Origin: Rattus norvegicus
Taxonomy: Eukaryota > Chordata > Mammalia > Rodentia > Muridae
Direction of reading: 5' to 3'
Assembly: GCF_036323735.1 (NCBI RefSeq)
Contig: NC_086023.1
Coordinates: 10,675,001-10,739,000, forward strand
DNA length: 64,000 nt
Position 1 is the first letter of the stretch. Each line of letters begins with the position of its first letter. Below are positions 53,321-64,000 of the stretch, in pieces. The notes below the pieces were generated by a model that saw only the letters and a program-made list of their open reading frames with translations, was not told the DNA's origin and ran no database searches. Made by a program: the position numbers and the translations under genes.

Positions 53321-53544
53321 AAGAGATTAAACCCGAGCATTGGTAAGGTAGTTCTATCTATAGCATTCTTGCCATTGCAAGCGTTTGGGTGTTACGAAGC
53401 AGTACAGGTGGACTGTACCTAAAAGAAGGTCTTGCATCTAATTGAGTACACAATGCATAGATCTGTGGTGCCTTGTTGTATAAGAATGGCCAGATTGGGT
53501 GTCATTAAATGCGTGTAAATAAACAAAGGCTAGCCACAAAAGAG

Positions 53545-53666
53545 TGTGGGGCCTGTGTGATGGTTCAGCAGGTATGTTGCTTGATAAAAGTGTCCATCTG
53601 AGGCCCACACCAGGGCCCACATAGTGGGGCAGAGAACTGACTCCTATAAATTGTCATTTGTCACAT

Positions 53667-53704
<38 letters not shown>

Positions 53705-53730
53705 CACACACGACACACGCTTATATATAC
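53545..53730 (+). mobile_element. B4/B3-type SINE with AC tail, plus strand
   Basis: GGGGCCTGTGTGATGGTTCAGCAGG at the head and GAACTGACTCCTATAAATTGTC near the 3' end fit B3/B4 SINEs. The tail is an AC microsatellite (53669-53702) with CGACAC interruptions to about 53717. Confidence 0.7.
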
Positions 53731-54071
53731 ACACAATAAAGAAATGTAAAAGAGAGTGTAAGATAGACTGGGAGACCTTAAACAGACTTCCATGGTTAAA
53801 CAGACTTTTTGTTAGGTTGTGTGGGGTAGAATTCAAGAGGAGACAGATATGGGGTTCCCAGGTCGCTGCACTACATCAGAGATGACGTGAAGATCTGTAG
53901 CCTTGGAATTTTGCCACTGCGCTGTTTTTTTAATACTTACTCTAATTAGAAATTGTATTAACTTTTATTAATTTTTATTAAAATTTCAAAAAATCCTTAA
54001 AATTTTAAAACATTTCTGTATTTATATATCATGCTTATATATCATGTATGTATTTGTTTGGTGTGGTGGTG

Positions 54072-54073
<2 letters not shown>
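53731..54073. other. Unassigned A/T-rich sequence
   Basis: No gene is recognised. The stretch 53930-54050 is very A/T-rich. Confidence 0.4.
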
Positions 54074-54116
<43 letters not shown>

Positions 54117-54212
54117 TCAGCGGGGGCGGCTTTCTCCTTACACCACATGGGTCCCTCAGATCGTCTGGCTTTTGGACAAGTATATTTACCTGCTGAGCCA
54201 ACTCCCTGGCCC
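54074..54212 (-). mobile_element. (GT)21 tract and B3/B4-type SINE remnant, minus strand
   Basis: A perfect GT tract (54074-54115) is followed by CACCACATGGGTCCCTCAGATC and TGCTGAGCCAACTCCCTGGCCC, the minus-strand middle and head of a B3/B4 SINE. The tract occupies the tail position of that element. Confidence 0.75.
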
Positions 54213-54296
54213 TGAGCTCTGAATAGATACAGAGAATGGAGAATTAGGACATAGGCTTATTGAGTGCATTCGGAGATTGTCACTTTGCATATAATG

Positions 54297-54520
54297 AAGG
54301 GGCTAGGGAGGTAGCCCAACAGTTAGTGCACTTGCTGCTCTCACAGAGGACCTGGGTTTGGTTCTCAGCACCCGCTGTTCACGAGCGTTTGTAATTCCAG
54401 TTGTTGTGGATTTGATTCTCTCTCCAGGCCTCTGTGGGCACTGCAGTTAACATAACATGGCACTTATGTATACTTATGTGTAGAAAATACTCAGACACAG
54501 AAAATAAATTAGTTTGTTTT
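54297..54520 (+). mobile_element. B3-class SINE, plus strand
   Basis: GGGGCTAGGGAGGTAGCCCAACAGTTAG, GAGGACCTGGGTTTGGTTCTCAGCACCC and the tail ACACAGAAAATAAATTAG follow B3 order. The copy is nearly full length and diverged. Confidence 0.75.
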
Positions 54521-57500
54521 TTAAATAAATAATCAGTTTATTATTTCTGTAGTCAGTCTGTTTTCATTCATTGGGCAAAAGTATCATTTCTACTGCTGGA
54601 CAAGGAGGAAATGAGTCTTTGTAAACAGGCCTTGTAGTAATGAGGATCTTGGCATCTTTTGAGAACAGCCTTGTTAATGTCTGTTGGGTAATAAACAAGT
54701 TGTAGGCAGTCTACTTGTATAGCAACAAAGGTTTCTTCACTCATTCCTCATAACAGCCACAAAAATTCTGTCAGAAGCTGTAATGATTCTCATCCTTCGG
54801 AATGGAATCATGGTCAGTGATAGTCCATGTCGGAGGCCCAGTTCCACACAGACCTTCTGACTCCAAGTCCACTGTTCTCCTGTGCAGATATATATAACCC
54901 AAGAAAATGTGTTTATTCAGAACTCCAGCATAGACTTTAAACTGTTAATGCCTAAGCCTTTATTCTTTATTATGCATTTAAGCGGAGAATATTTACAGGA
55001 CCCTGACAACTTAGCAAACAGTGCTGAAGACATTTGTGCTCTGCAGGACCAGTGTGCACAGCACCGCGAAGAGGAAAGGAGCACCAATCCATATGTGCGC
55101 CTCTGAACTCTGTCCTATAATGTCCTAGTGTTCACTGACGGTAGGGGGAAGCCAGAGGCTGGGGAAGGTGCTTAGAGAGGCTTTACGTAAAAAGGAGCAG
55201 ACTTGGAGTCAGCAAAACAGTGAAACTGGAATCTCAGAGGGAGGTACTGTGAGAGAAAGTCCCGTCCAACGCAGGAGAGAGTGACTGAAGAGGGCAGGAG
55301 CGGGCAGAGCCAGCACAGGGCTTTGAGTGAAGCAGCAAGACTAGAGGGAAGCAGTTAGGCTACAGGGTTGACAGGCTGCAGCTTTGAGCGGGGCTCTGGG
55401 GCCTTTTAATTTGGGAAAGGAATTTTTATTTGATTCTACAGCTTGTGTAGACCATCAAATGTTTAAATCCCAAGAGTTGGCAAGTGTCATTCATGAAGTT
55501 GAGAGATGGATAGGAAGCAGCGGAGGACGAGAGGCAGGCGAGAAGCGATGTGTGGGTTCAGCCCAGTGGAGCGATGGCCTCCTAAACGGACTGAGTCACT
55601 GGCATCAGGGAGAAGGCCTGCTGGAGCCTCTCTCTGCTTAGTTTGGAGAATGGAAATTTAATGTTCTGTTTTAAATAACTATGAGAACAGTAGGCATCCT
55701 AGAGTATTAATATATAAGACATTACTTACATGTCATAGATATGAAGAAAGCACAGAGCTGATGCTACTCTAGTTACATTTAGAGCCACTGCCGCTCGCTG
55801 TGCTTGGACCAAGTGCTGCTGAGGTGATAACTGCCTGCCTGCATTGACTTATTCCCCCGTTCACCTCCTCTGACATCATCCCCACACCCACCCCCAGCTT
55901 TAACTCGTGCAGGTCAGGGTCCTGAAACTTACACTAGTGTTTTTCACTCTCCTGTTCCGTGCATTACTCGTACAGCTCTCTTCTTCTCAGAGGCGATGGG
56001 CATATTGAATTAATTGTTCAGTGTACTAAGATCTTAAAGTGTTCCAACCGTTGTGTGCCCAGCTATTGACACCATGTGATCTGCTTTAAAGTCACACTTG
56101 CTGTACTATTCTGTAACTTGCTTCCCCCCAATACTTTTCAAGTAATGGCCATGTGTGGAGTTAGGGTGGTGCTCTGTGGCCTCCATTGTGTGTATACATC
56201 CTTCCTTCGCCTTTGCTTCCTGTCAGGGTTGATTCCGTTCATTCTGACAAGGGGCCTCGTCCTGACTGGTACCTTGAGCACCTGTAGAATTTCCTTGGTT
56301 ACCTAGAGAATAATACCCCAGAGACAGGCTGCAGAAATTCCCACTGCAGTCTGAAGCACAGGTTTGCATTTGGTATTCAAGACCTTTTCATAGGGACTTA
56401 GCATGGGAGAGCGAGGGACAGAACCACTTGATACTTTAGCGTGGGTTTTGGATTTTGCCGGGACTGCATGAGGTCATTTTTATTTCTACTTTATAACCGT
56501 TAACACAGTTTGTGTATGTTTTAGTGTGCTGACTTTTCGGGATGGTGATACATTTTAGATGTGTCAGGTTGGAGGTTTTGAGTTTTGATGAACTTGGTAC
56601 CTGTTCTTCTGACTTCTCACCTGTAACCTGGCCTGTTTCAGCACAAACCTGTGGAACTGCAGGAAAAATGACCCTTATCAGCTGTTTCTTGATGGGAACA
56701 TCAATGGAATGAAAATACCTGAGAGGCAGTCCCAGATTTGTTCTCCTCAAAGGAAAGAAAGTTTTCCCTCAGCAGGACATTGACATGCTGCCATTACTAA
56801 ATCTTGTTAGAGACCATAGGCATTATTCATGGGTCAGAAGATTCTAAGTGGGCCTTTCTGCTCCTACCCACCTAGACTTGCCTGCCTCTGACTACACAGC
56901 TGCTTGCACGGCAGGAAAATACCTGTTTGGAGACTGTACAAATGCCATCTGATAGCTGTGAGTCTGGCTAGTTAAACAAACCTAAGAGGATACCTTGCAG
57001 CTATGTCGCCACTTAAACTTGTCTTAGAAATAGTTGTGAAAGACCTGGGAGCTAGATTACTCAGTAAAGGAGGCAGGCTGTCCCCAAAGGTTTTCTGGCC
57101 CAGTACAGCTGTGTTGGTGATCTCTGGGTTCATTGATAAAGCCTGTCTCCAAAAAGAGAAGATAAGGACCAAGTAAGGACTGCACCCAGGATCCAAGTCT
57201 GCAGCATCCGTGCAGATGCTGTAAGAATCGGCTTCTAGATTGGGGTAGCACCAGGTAGAGCCCTTCTCCTCCTGGGCTGAGGCCGAGCTTCTGTCGCCAG
57301 CATAGCACAGCAGGTACACACACTTATCTTGCAGGACGTTGGATAGTTCAACAGAATGTTTATAATTTTCTTACAGTAAATTTTATAACACCATTTCTAT
57401 ATCCCGATAAAGAATCCCAACCCTCAACAATGGGCTGTTGAGGGAAGAGAGGAGTCTCTTAATTTGTAATTTATGCCTGTTATGAGTTAAATTGCTAAAG

Positions 57501-58737
57501 TGAAGAGGTCTAACCAGTTAGACATCTGACATTCCCCAGCCATTCTGTGAGTATTTTTGCCTGCTTTTGATATTAGAGGTAGTGGGCTTGGGCCAGTGTT
57601 GCTTGTTTGATGGCTAGCAGATGGCTGTTGGAGTATAGAGCTCTCTCTCTCTTAAATTTTCAGCCCAGCTTATCGGTGGCTTTCTTCTTTTTTCATGGGA
57701 TCATACTTCCCTGCTACGTGGATTGACATGAACATGGTATTTTATGTGACTAAATTTAGGAGCATATACTTATTTGGTAATATATATACTATTCACTGTA
57801 TATAATATCTATATACTATTCACTGTATCACATAAAAATGTAAAAAGAAGTATGTTTTTATCTTGGGAAGTTATTTACTCCCACCCCCACTATTTAAAAT
57901 CCATTGTGATGTACATATGGTAGTGTTAAGTATATTAATGCTGCTGTATAGCTTCTGTCTCTGGCCACCTCTAGAGTTCATCTTTCTGAGCTAGAACTTT
58001 CAAATGAGTAATTGTCATCGCTTTCTGGCCTCTGTTTGCTCGTGCCTAGGTACTTATCTTTTACCCCTCCTAGACCAGTGGCAAGCGTGTCCCTGCTTCC
58101 CCATGTCAGAAGTGTGATCACCCTTGGACGGTTCTCTCTGCATGTGACGGCACTGTATGTTCATATAGGAGGGATAGTTATCCTGGGGCTGTGCTTGCTT
58201 GATGATAGTCACACGATCCTTGTTGAGTATGTGTATGCCACGGCGTTGAGAGCCTGCTAGCCTCTGGGTTTGAAGCATCTGCTCTGTGTCTTGTTAGTAA
58301 TGAGATCCATGTCCAGAACTCCTCGCCAGGCTTAGCACATACTGAGCACTCAGTAAGTAGCGGTCATCTTCACACTAATGTCAGGCTCTGTTGTGTAGTT
58401 TTTGAGAAAAATAGAGTACTCTTAGTTTGTGTTCTATTTTCCTGCCATCTGCCATGTTTTGGAGGGTTTACTGAGTGAAGGTCCTTTCCCTGCATTGTTC
58501 TGTCACCTCCATTGTTTGCTGTACTCTGTGTCTAGATGGGTACCTGGTTTTGTCATTGTCCTGTCTGCACACTGTCAGGTAGGCGAAGGATGGGGTGTGT
58601 GTGCGTTGCTCTTTTACTTGCACCAACCCTTGTTAGAGTGCGCCATCCCTCATAAGACATCTGCGTGACCTCTTCTCCCATTTGTCTCCAGTAGTCACAG
58701 CAGCTCTGTTCTTCTACTTTTAGGTAGTAACCATTTG
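54521..58737. other. Unassigned sequence, longest repeat-poor stretch
   Basis: These 4.2 kb hold no repeat or gene that I recognise. Two open frames (55384-55641 plus and 56972-57319 minus) have no motif. An 18-base phrase (TATATACTATTCACTGTA) is repeated at 57783-57800 and 57810-57827. Scarcity of young insertions could reflect constraint or chance. Confidence 0.4.
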
Positions 58738-59005
58738 TGTGAGTTTGAATGCTGGACCCATAGGAAGTGACACTATTAGGAGGTGTGGCCTTTTTGTATT
58801 AAGTGTGTCCCTGTGGAGGTGAGCAGTGAGGCCTTTCTAGCCATTTGGAGCCAGTGTTCTTGCAGCCCCTTCCATACCGTCCCTGCCGCAGCCCTGCCAT
58901 GCTCCTGCCTTGATGATGATGGGCTGAACCGCTGACCCTGTAAGCCAGTCTCAGTTGAATGCTGTCCGCTGCCTTGGTCACGGTGTCTGTTCAAACTAAG
59001 ACACC
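58738..59005 (+). repeat. Old rodent interspersed repeat, family not assigned
   Basis: CATTAGGAGGTGTGGCCTTTT-type text (ACTATTAGGAGGTGTGGCC), CTGTAAGCCAGTCTCAGTTG and GCCTTGGTCACGGTGTCTG occur in the order seen in a common rodent repeat that ends near TGCCTTGGTCATGGTGTCT. I cannot name the family with certainty. Confidence 0.55.
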
Positions 59006-59094
59006 ATTTTCAGATAGAAACTTCATTTAGACCTCTCCCCCCTCTTTCTGCCTCCCTTCCCTCCCTCCTTTGTGTACGTGTGAGTGTGAGCCTG

Positions 59095-59180
59095 TCCGTG
59101 TGTCAGTTCTGGGACTACATACCCAGGGCTTTATGACTGCCAGACAGTGTTTTTCCACTGAGCTACATCTCTGGCTGCAG
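59095..59180 (-). mobile_element. ID-like or B4-type SINE remnant, minus strand
   Basis: GGACTACATACCCAGGGC followed by CCACTGAGCTACATCTCTGGC resembles the complement of an old ID-like tRNA-derived SINE. No clean tail is visible. Confidence 0.5.
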
Positions 59181-60249
59181 ATCTGCTATTGAAAGAGTGG
59201 AAGTATTGGTTATATTCTTAAAGAAAACAGACAGACAACCTTTAGTATCTACAAAAAGGCTCTAGATCCTTCTATCATGCTGTTTTGCAGATTCTCTGTT
59301 AATTGTGTGATTGTGCCTGTCTATTTAACAGTTATGCTGTTGATTTATTTATAACAACGTTGAATGTAGGGGTAGAGATGGCCCTGGGTTTTTATTCAGC
59401 TCTGTCCAGTTAACACTGGTTTGAGAGTGATGTATAGGAGAGCAGATATATCGAGTGTATTCTAATCCCAGCATTTGAGGGTGGGTGTGGGAGGCCTTGA
59501 AGCACAGTGATGAGATTCCAGCATTGACTAACTCCACAGTAAAGGGTCTCAAAAACCCAAACCATCCACCCACCGCGGCCTTCTGAGCTACTGCAGATTG
59601 GCCTGCATTTGGTTTTCTCAGACATTGCGGTGCTGGGTGGGGTCCCAGTCCCTTGTGGTAATTGAGGGGAGGAGCCAGAGGAGGAGTTTTCTGTCTGCTG
59701 TCATCACTCTGTGTTTGACTGGTGTGTAACAGCAGATCAGGTCCCTGTTCTCTCCTTCTCAGTTTGTATTTCTCCATGTGCCTGGCCTTTTGATGGTCTC
59801 TTCCTCAGTCATTTCTTTACTATGTTTCTCAGAGTCTGAAGTTTGTGGTCAGTAGACTAAATGCTGTTCCTAGTTTTGTATCTTTAAATTATAGCAGAAT
59901 TCACACAATTTCTATATAATTATTTTTTCATTTAAAAGTTTACAAATAAACCCTTTCTCTTCTTTTACAATAAATACTCTTTCCTTAAGAAAACTTGAAG
60001 ATTCTCTGTAGTAAAATGTTATGACCGCTGTCAGGTTTGAGCCATATCTCTTGTGTTGCTGTCAGAATACAAAGATGAGTAAACACAGAGACTCTGACAT
60101 CAGACCTTACCCTCACTGTGCTGGTTCACAGCCATGTTTGCAGTCTACCAAGGTTAAGATAAGCGCTAGGTGATAGCAGGCTAATGCGGCTGCTGAAGCC
60201 TGAAGAAAGGCATGTGGTTTAGGGAGACTCCCCACATAGTGGGCGTAGA
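59181..60249. other. Unassigned sequence
   Basis: No gene or repeat is recognised. The 142-codon minus frame at 59349-59777 has no motif I recognise. Confidence 0.4.
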
Positions 60250-60660
60250 GATGATAATGCCTTAGGAACCCTGGGAGGAGCTCTTAAGCCCACCAGGAAA
60301 GAGCAGGACCACAATCTTGGACCAAATTTGAAGCAAGCTTTAATTAAAGACTGACCAGGATGATGGCCCCTGTCTATTCCTGGGTTCCCGGAAAATGCTG
60401 ATGAGTCACATTTTGCAGAGGCTTAAAAGGGCAAACCCATAAGGTCGTGTATTTCCCACCAAGTCCATTTGGGGCAAGCATATATCCCAACATACGTCCT
60501 GCTTGTGTATTTCCTCCCTCCATCCAATCAGGGGCAGGCATACATCCTGCCTACCTGTGATCAAGCACCTGGACTGCAGTTGGCTCAAACAAATTTGTTT
60601 AGGGAAGTGAACACATGTGTCGTTATCCTCAGTAAACAACAGCCTCCATCCAGCGTTTCA
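60250..60660 (-). repeat. Possible LTR remnant, minus strand
   Basis: The complement contains an AATTAAAGCTTGCTTC segment (plus-strand 60331-60346), which looks like the polyadenylation region of some rodent endogenous retroviral LTRs. The block with ATGAGTCACATTTTGCAGAGG and the repeated TACATCCTGC/TACGTCCTGC phrases also fits. Ends with TG...CA and a target duplication were not found, so this is tentative. Confidence 0.35.
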
Positions 60661-61738
60661 GCCAGTGTCTGTCTGTCCTCGAGCAAGGCGCTTACAGGTT
60701 AGAGGCACATTTTATAGACTCTTAGGCACAGCAATTAAGACTGTGGCTCTCACACAGGCCATTATAGTGGAAGCAGATAGAAAGCATGAACAGCGAGTGA
60801 GCCAGGCCATGTTGATCTCAGACAGACAGACTGACTGACTGACAGAACAGCTACTGTTGAATAGAGGATATTGCACGGCTTCCTCAGTGTTGGATCCTAT
60901 TTGCTTTTACGATGAGAAGCATGTGCGTTCCCGCAGTGTATGGTGAGCTGCAGTGAACTTAGTATAGTATCCTCTGCGGTCGGTCACTTCTGTCCAGTGT
61001 TACACATGAAGGATCTGAGGCTTTCAGAATTTGAGACAATTACAAGTAAAACCAAAGTAAAGGCAGTGGATGTGCTGGTCCACAGAGGCCAAGGAGCGGA
61101 AAGACTGAAGACAGCACTCTGGGTTCGACCAGAAGACCCTGCTGCTGTGGGTGTTGGCGTTGTGAGAGGCACTGAAGAGAAGGAAATCTGGGACTGCCGG
61201 AGATGAACAGAGTCTAAACAGAACCAGAGATCTGGGAGTGGGTAGGTGGGCTTCAGAACTGAGGGAGAAAAGGGTTCGTAGAAGATTGTCAATTGATGGA
61301 GTGAGGAGCAGCAGGCTCCAGAAGGTTCTGTAGAGATGTGAGGAGATCTATTGTGGACATATCTGGTGAGGAAGAGAAATGTGGATGAGAGGCTTAAAGT
61401 GGGTACTGGGACTTAAGGTGATGTAAACCGGTCTCGTTTGCTTAGATACTATCACTGAAACTCCATCAGCAGGGAGATTTCAAGGAGTGGCTCTAAGTAG
61501 GAAGAAAAAGATAGGCAGCATTCAGGAAACAAGTGTGAGGCCTGGTCACGCAGGGTCAGGGAGGAGAGAGCTGAAGACACAGGCTACAGTTCTGACCAAG
61601 CTGGGTTGAACTTGGAGCTGTGTTCACTCTGGTCCTCCGGGAGCCAATGGGAAGATTGTTAGGTGGGGAGGATGTGCTTTGACTCTGCAGTGGCTAGAAC
61701 TGTGCTGATGGTCTGGGGGAAGGGGGAAGTAGGGTGCA
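60661..61738. other. Unassigned sequence
   Basis: No gene is recognised. A short GACA/GACT run lies at about 60820-60844. Confidence 0.4.
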
Positions 61739-61772
61739 TCACACACACGCACACACGCACACACACGCACTC
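61739..61772. repeat. CA/CG-rich short tract
   Basis: ACACACACGC and CACACACGCAC units alternate over about 34 bases. Confidence 0.8.
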
Positions 61773-62795
61773 GAGTGCACCTAAATTGTCAGGTCGGAGG
61801 ACAGAGACTTGGTCTCCACTGTCTGCAGAGCCCCTGCCACGGTGCCCCCCACAGGGAGTGCTGCTGGATGGATACCTGGACATGAGGGCATCTGCATATT
61901 TGGTCTTTGTCACCCAGTGCCTTCCAAGCATGTTCTGTAGAGTCCAGTCACCTTGGGAAACGTCACAGCCCTGTCAGAAGGAAGACACTAGACTGGGGTT
62001 CGGTTGGCCTGTGCTGGAGTTCTGTCCTTGCTAACCTGATCCTCTTTGAACTTCAGTGCTGAGGTCCCATGCTGCAGCATGGAGAGAGCGGTTGGTTGTC
62101 TTGGCTGTTGTGAGGATTGAAGAGGGAGGGGGGAGGCTGTGCTCATCCAGTCTCACTTGCTATGAAGTTTTGAGTAGGTCTCACTCGGGGAGGTAGCTTT
62201 GTCATCTGTAAAAAGGGATGCCGAGCCCACTTTGGTTTCAGAGAAAACTCCTGCCCGCTTCTCTAAGGGCAGTTCTGGATTTGAACCCTCACAGTGAGGG
62301 TTGGTAATGACTTCACGGCGCAGCACATTGCACACTACCAGCATCCTATGTGCCACCCCTACCCTCTCCTCTAATGTAACAAGGTACAAGTTATCTGTAA
62401 AGAAGGAGGCTCTTTTCTAGTGTTTCTAGTGAGGTTGGCCATGTTTAAAGGGGGGAAATGTAGTTAACCACAATAATGCATTTTGGTGGTTCAGCCTGAT
62501 GGGTGTTGCTGTGACCGAGTCCTCCAGGTCCAGCAGAGGAAAAGGCTCCGTCTGGCCTCCTGCTGGCCACTGTCCACTCCTCAGCAATGGCAGTCTGCAG
62601 TCTAACTCCACAGCCAGCCTCCTCATCCTGCCAGCTGCTCTCTAGGAAGTGTTGGGAATGTGAGCATGAAGAGACCAGAAAGGAATAAAGCCCGAGTGGA
62701 CAGGTGGCCTGTAACAACCCAGTCTGGAGCCCTCCCTCTGACTGGGAACGGCCGGCTTTCCTAGCAAACCATTTTTCAAACAAAACTGTCTTTAT
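61773..62795. other. Unassigned sequence
   Basis: No gene or repeat is recognised. Plus- and minus-strand frames at 61659-62034 overlap each other across the CA tract. Confidence 0.4.
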
Positions 62796-63003
62796 GCCCT
62801 CATGCCTATTTTTTTTAAGATTTTATTCATTTATTATATGTAAGTACACTGTAGCTGTCTTCAGATACACCTGAAGAGGACATCAGATCCCATCACAGAT
62901 GGTCGTGAGCCACCATGTGGTTGCTGGGAATTGAACTCAGGACCTCTGGAAGAGCAGTCAGTGCTCTTAACCGCTGAGCCATCTCTCCAGCCCCCGCCCT
63001 CAT
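62796..63003 (-). mobile_element. B2 SINE with 8-bp target-site duplication, minus strand
   Basis: The B2 body (about 62812-62995) reads from AAGATTTTATTCATTTATTA through GTCTTCAGATACACCTGAAG to GAGCCATCTCTCCAGCCCC with few differences from the young consensus. GCCCTCAT occurs at 62796-62803 and 62996-63003. Confidence 0.92.
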
Positions 63004-63539
63004 CTGCTAGCATATGGGAGGGTGGCTAAAGCAGTAAAAGAAGGCGCTGCTGCTACCCGCACACTCACTGTGCATCCCTGGGGCCAGCCACCTGCACCTC
63101 AGTGTCCCGGAGGACCCCACCCCAGGTCCATGTGATCACGGAGACTGTCCGTCTGAGTGCTAGCAACATGGGGCGAAGTGGGAAACACAGACAGACCTGG
63201 GGATGACTGAGTGGCACAGCCCTCTGGGAAGGGAGTTCGGTGCGAGTTAAGCATGCAGTTAAAGGATTCCAGGGGCAGCACAGCCCTGAGAAACAAAGCC
63301 TCATTTTGTGTCTGTAACTTTTGTGTCTTTTAATGTGTCTCTATTTTTCCACGGTAATCTATTCAGCTGGCTCATATAAACACTACATGTGTTTGTTTGT
63401 TTATGGCTCACTTTAGAAAACTCTGATTTTTGAGATAAATTTGTTCTCTGAGTTTTTCATGATTTTTTTGTTGCTTAGTTGGCATAAGGTTCTGATTTCT
63501 TTCTAGAAAGTTCAGCAAAAAATAAGTTTTGAGCAATTT
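63004..63539. other. Unassigned sequence
   Basis: No gene or repeat is recognised. Confidence 0.4.
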
Positions 63540-63752
63540 CACTTATTTTTTATTTTGTGTTTGTGTATATGTTTCTTTCATGTATGTATATGCATCACGT
63601 GTGTGCCTGTGCCTGTGAAGGTCACCAGAGGGCATCATGTATCCTGGGGTAATAATAGCTTCTGCTGAGCCACTCTGGGTGCTGCTGGGAGGCCAGGCCC
63701 CCTGGAAGAGCATCAGCGCCTCTTAGCTTCTGGACCGTCTCTCCAGCCCCAT
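63540..63752 (-). mobile_element. B3-class SINE, minus strand
   Basis: The tail (ATGTATGTATATGCATCACG), AGGTCACCAGAGGGCATCATG, TGGAAGAGCATCAGCGCCTC and the head CCGTCTCTCCAGCCCC follow the minus-strand order of B3. Confidence 0.75.
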
Positions 63753-63906
63753 TACTACAGCTCTAGAATGGCCAGTAAGTTAGCATCCCAGAACTTAGCT
63801 ACTGGCTGTCATAGACACTGTACAATATGGTACCTTTTGGCCTCTCGGATAGAACATTGGGGATTTCTAATCACTCTGACCACTAAATCCCAGGGGATTT
63901 CTTCTA

Positions 63907-63936
63907 TTTTGTTTTGTTTTGTTTTGTTTTGTTTTT
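63907..63936. repeat. (TTTTG)n pentanucleotide tract
   Basis: About six TTTTG units in a row. No retroelement body is recognised beside it. Confidence 0.95.
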
Positions 63937-64000
63937 AGGACTCCCTGTTTTTGTGTCTGGAAAGAACATTTCTATTCAGGCAATAGTGTTGAAAACTAAT

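Noticed and set aside
60250..60660. A second complete LTR
   Set aside because: Only the polyadenylation-like region and some repeated phrases fit; I found no TG...CA ends or flanking duplication, so it is listed only as a possible remnant.

Overview
This window looks like nuclear DNA of a murine rodent, most likely rat (Rattus). It carries rodent SINEs of the B1, B2, B3/B4 and ID classes and two L1 elements of the rodent type. Six of the ID copies are young and several keep intact target-site duplications; strong ID amplification is typical of rat. It also has many long CA, CT and AT microsatellites and is depleted in CpG. I recognise no host protein-coding exon, tRNA gene or full rRNA gene. 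The sequence reads as intergenic or intronic, and all long open frames that I can name belong to L1.

Layout. 1-12 kb: mostly unassigned sequence with scattered B1/B2/B4 SINEs and three long microsatellites. 12-26 kb: old L1 remnants (12.4-12.85 kb and 22.4-22.6 kb), a hAT-type DNA transposon fossil at 21.47 kb, an ID element nested in an older SINE at 19.4 kb, and a SINE cluster at 25.2-26.1 kb. 27.2-31.0 kb: a nested block in which a defective L1 (L1-A, minus strand) has an ID in or next to its 3' tail, another ID just beyond its 5' end, and a 40-nt 5S rRNA fragment inside ORF2 flanked by a 16-bp direct repeat. 31-46 kb: unassigned sequence with an ID (34.4 kb), a solo retroviral LTR with a 5-bp duplication (35.5 kb), an old L1 tail (40.7 kb) and a (CAG)18 tract (45.96 kb). 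46.9-50.9 kb: a second L1 (L1-B, minus strand) bounded by a 15-bp target-site duplication at a canonical TT/AAAA site. Its internal deletion fuses the ORF1 coiled coil in frame to the ORF2 reverse transcriptase and C-terminus, giving one 925-codon open frame. 51-64 kb: two more ID elements, SINEs, microsatellites and unassigned DNA.

How the parts relate. No operon or pathway is present. The window is a record of retrotransposition: L1 supplies the enzymology, and the ID, B1 and B2 copies and the 5S fragment are passengers or trans-mobilised RNAs. The items most worth a second look are the chimeric L1-B reading frame, the 5S fragment that supplies the stop codon of L1-A ORF2, and the independent short-homology internal deletions in both L1 copies. 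Family names for the older repeats come from recognition of sequence motifs, not from a database search, and their edges are approximate.
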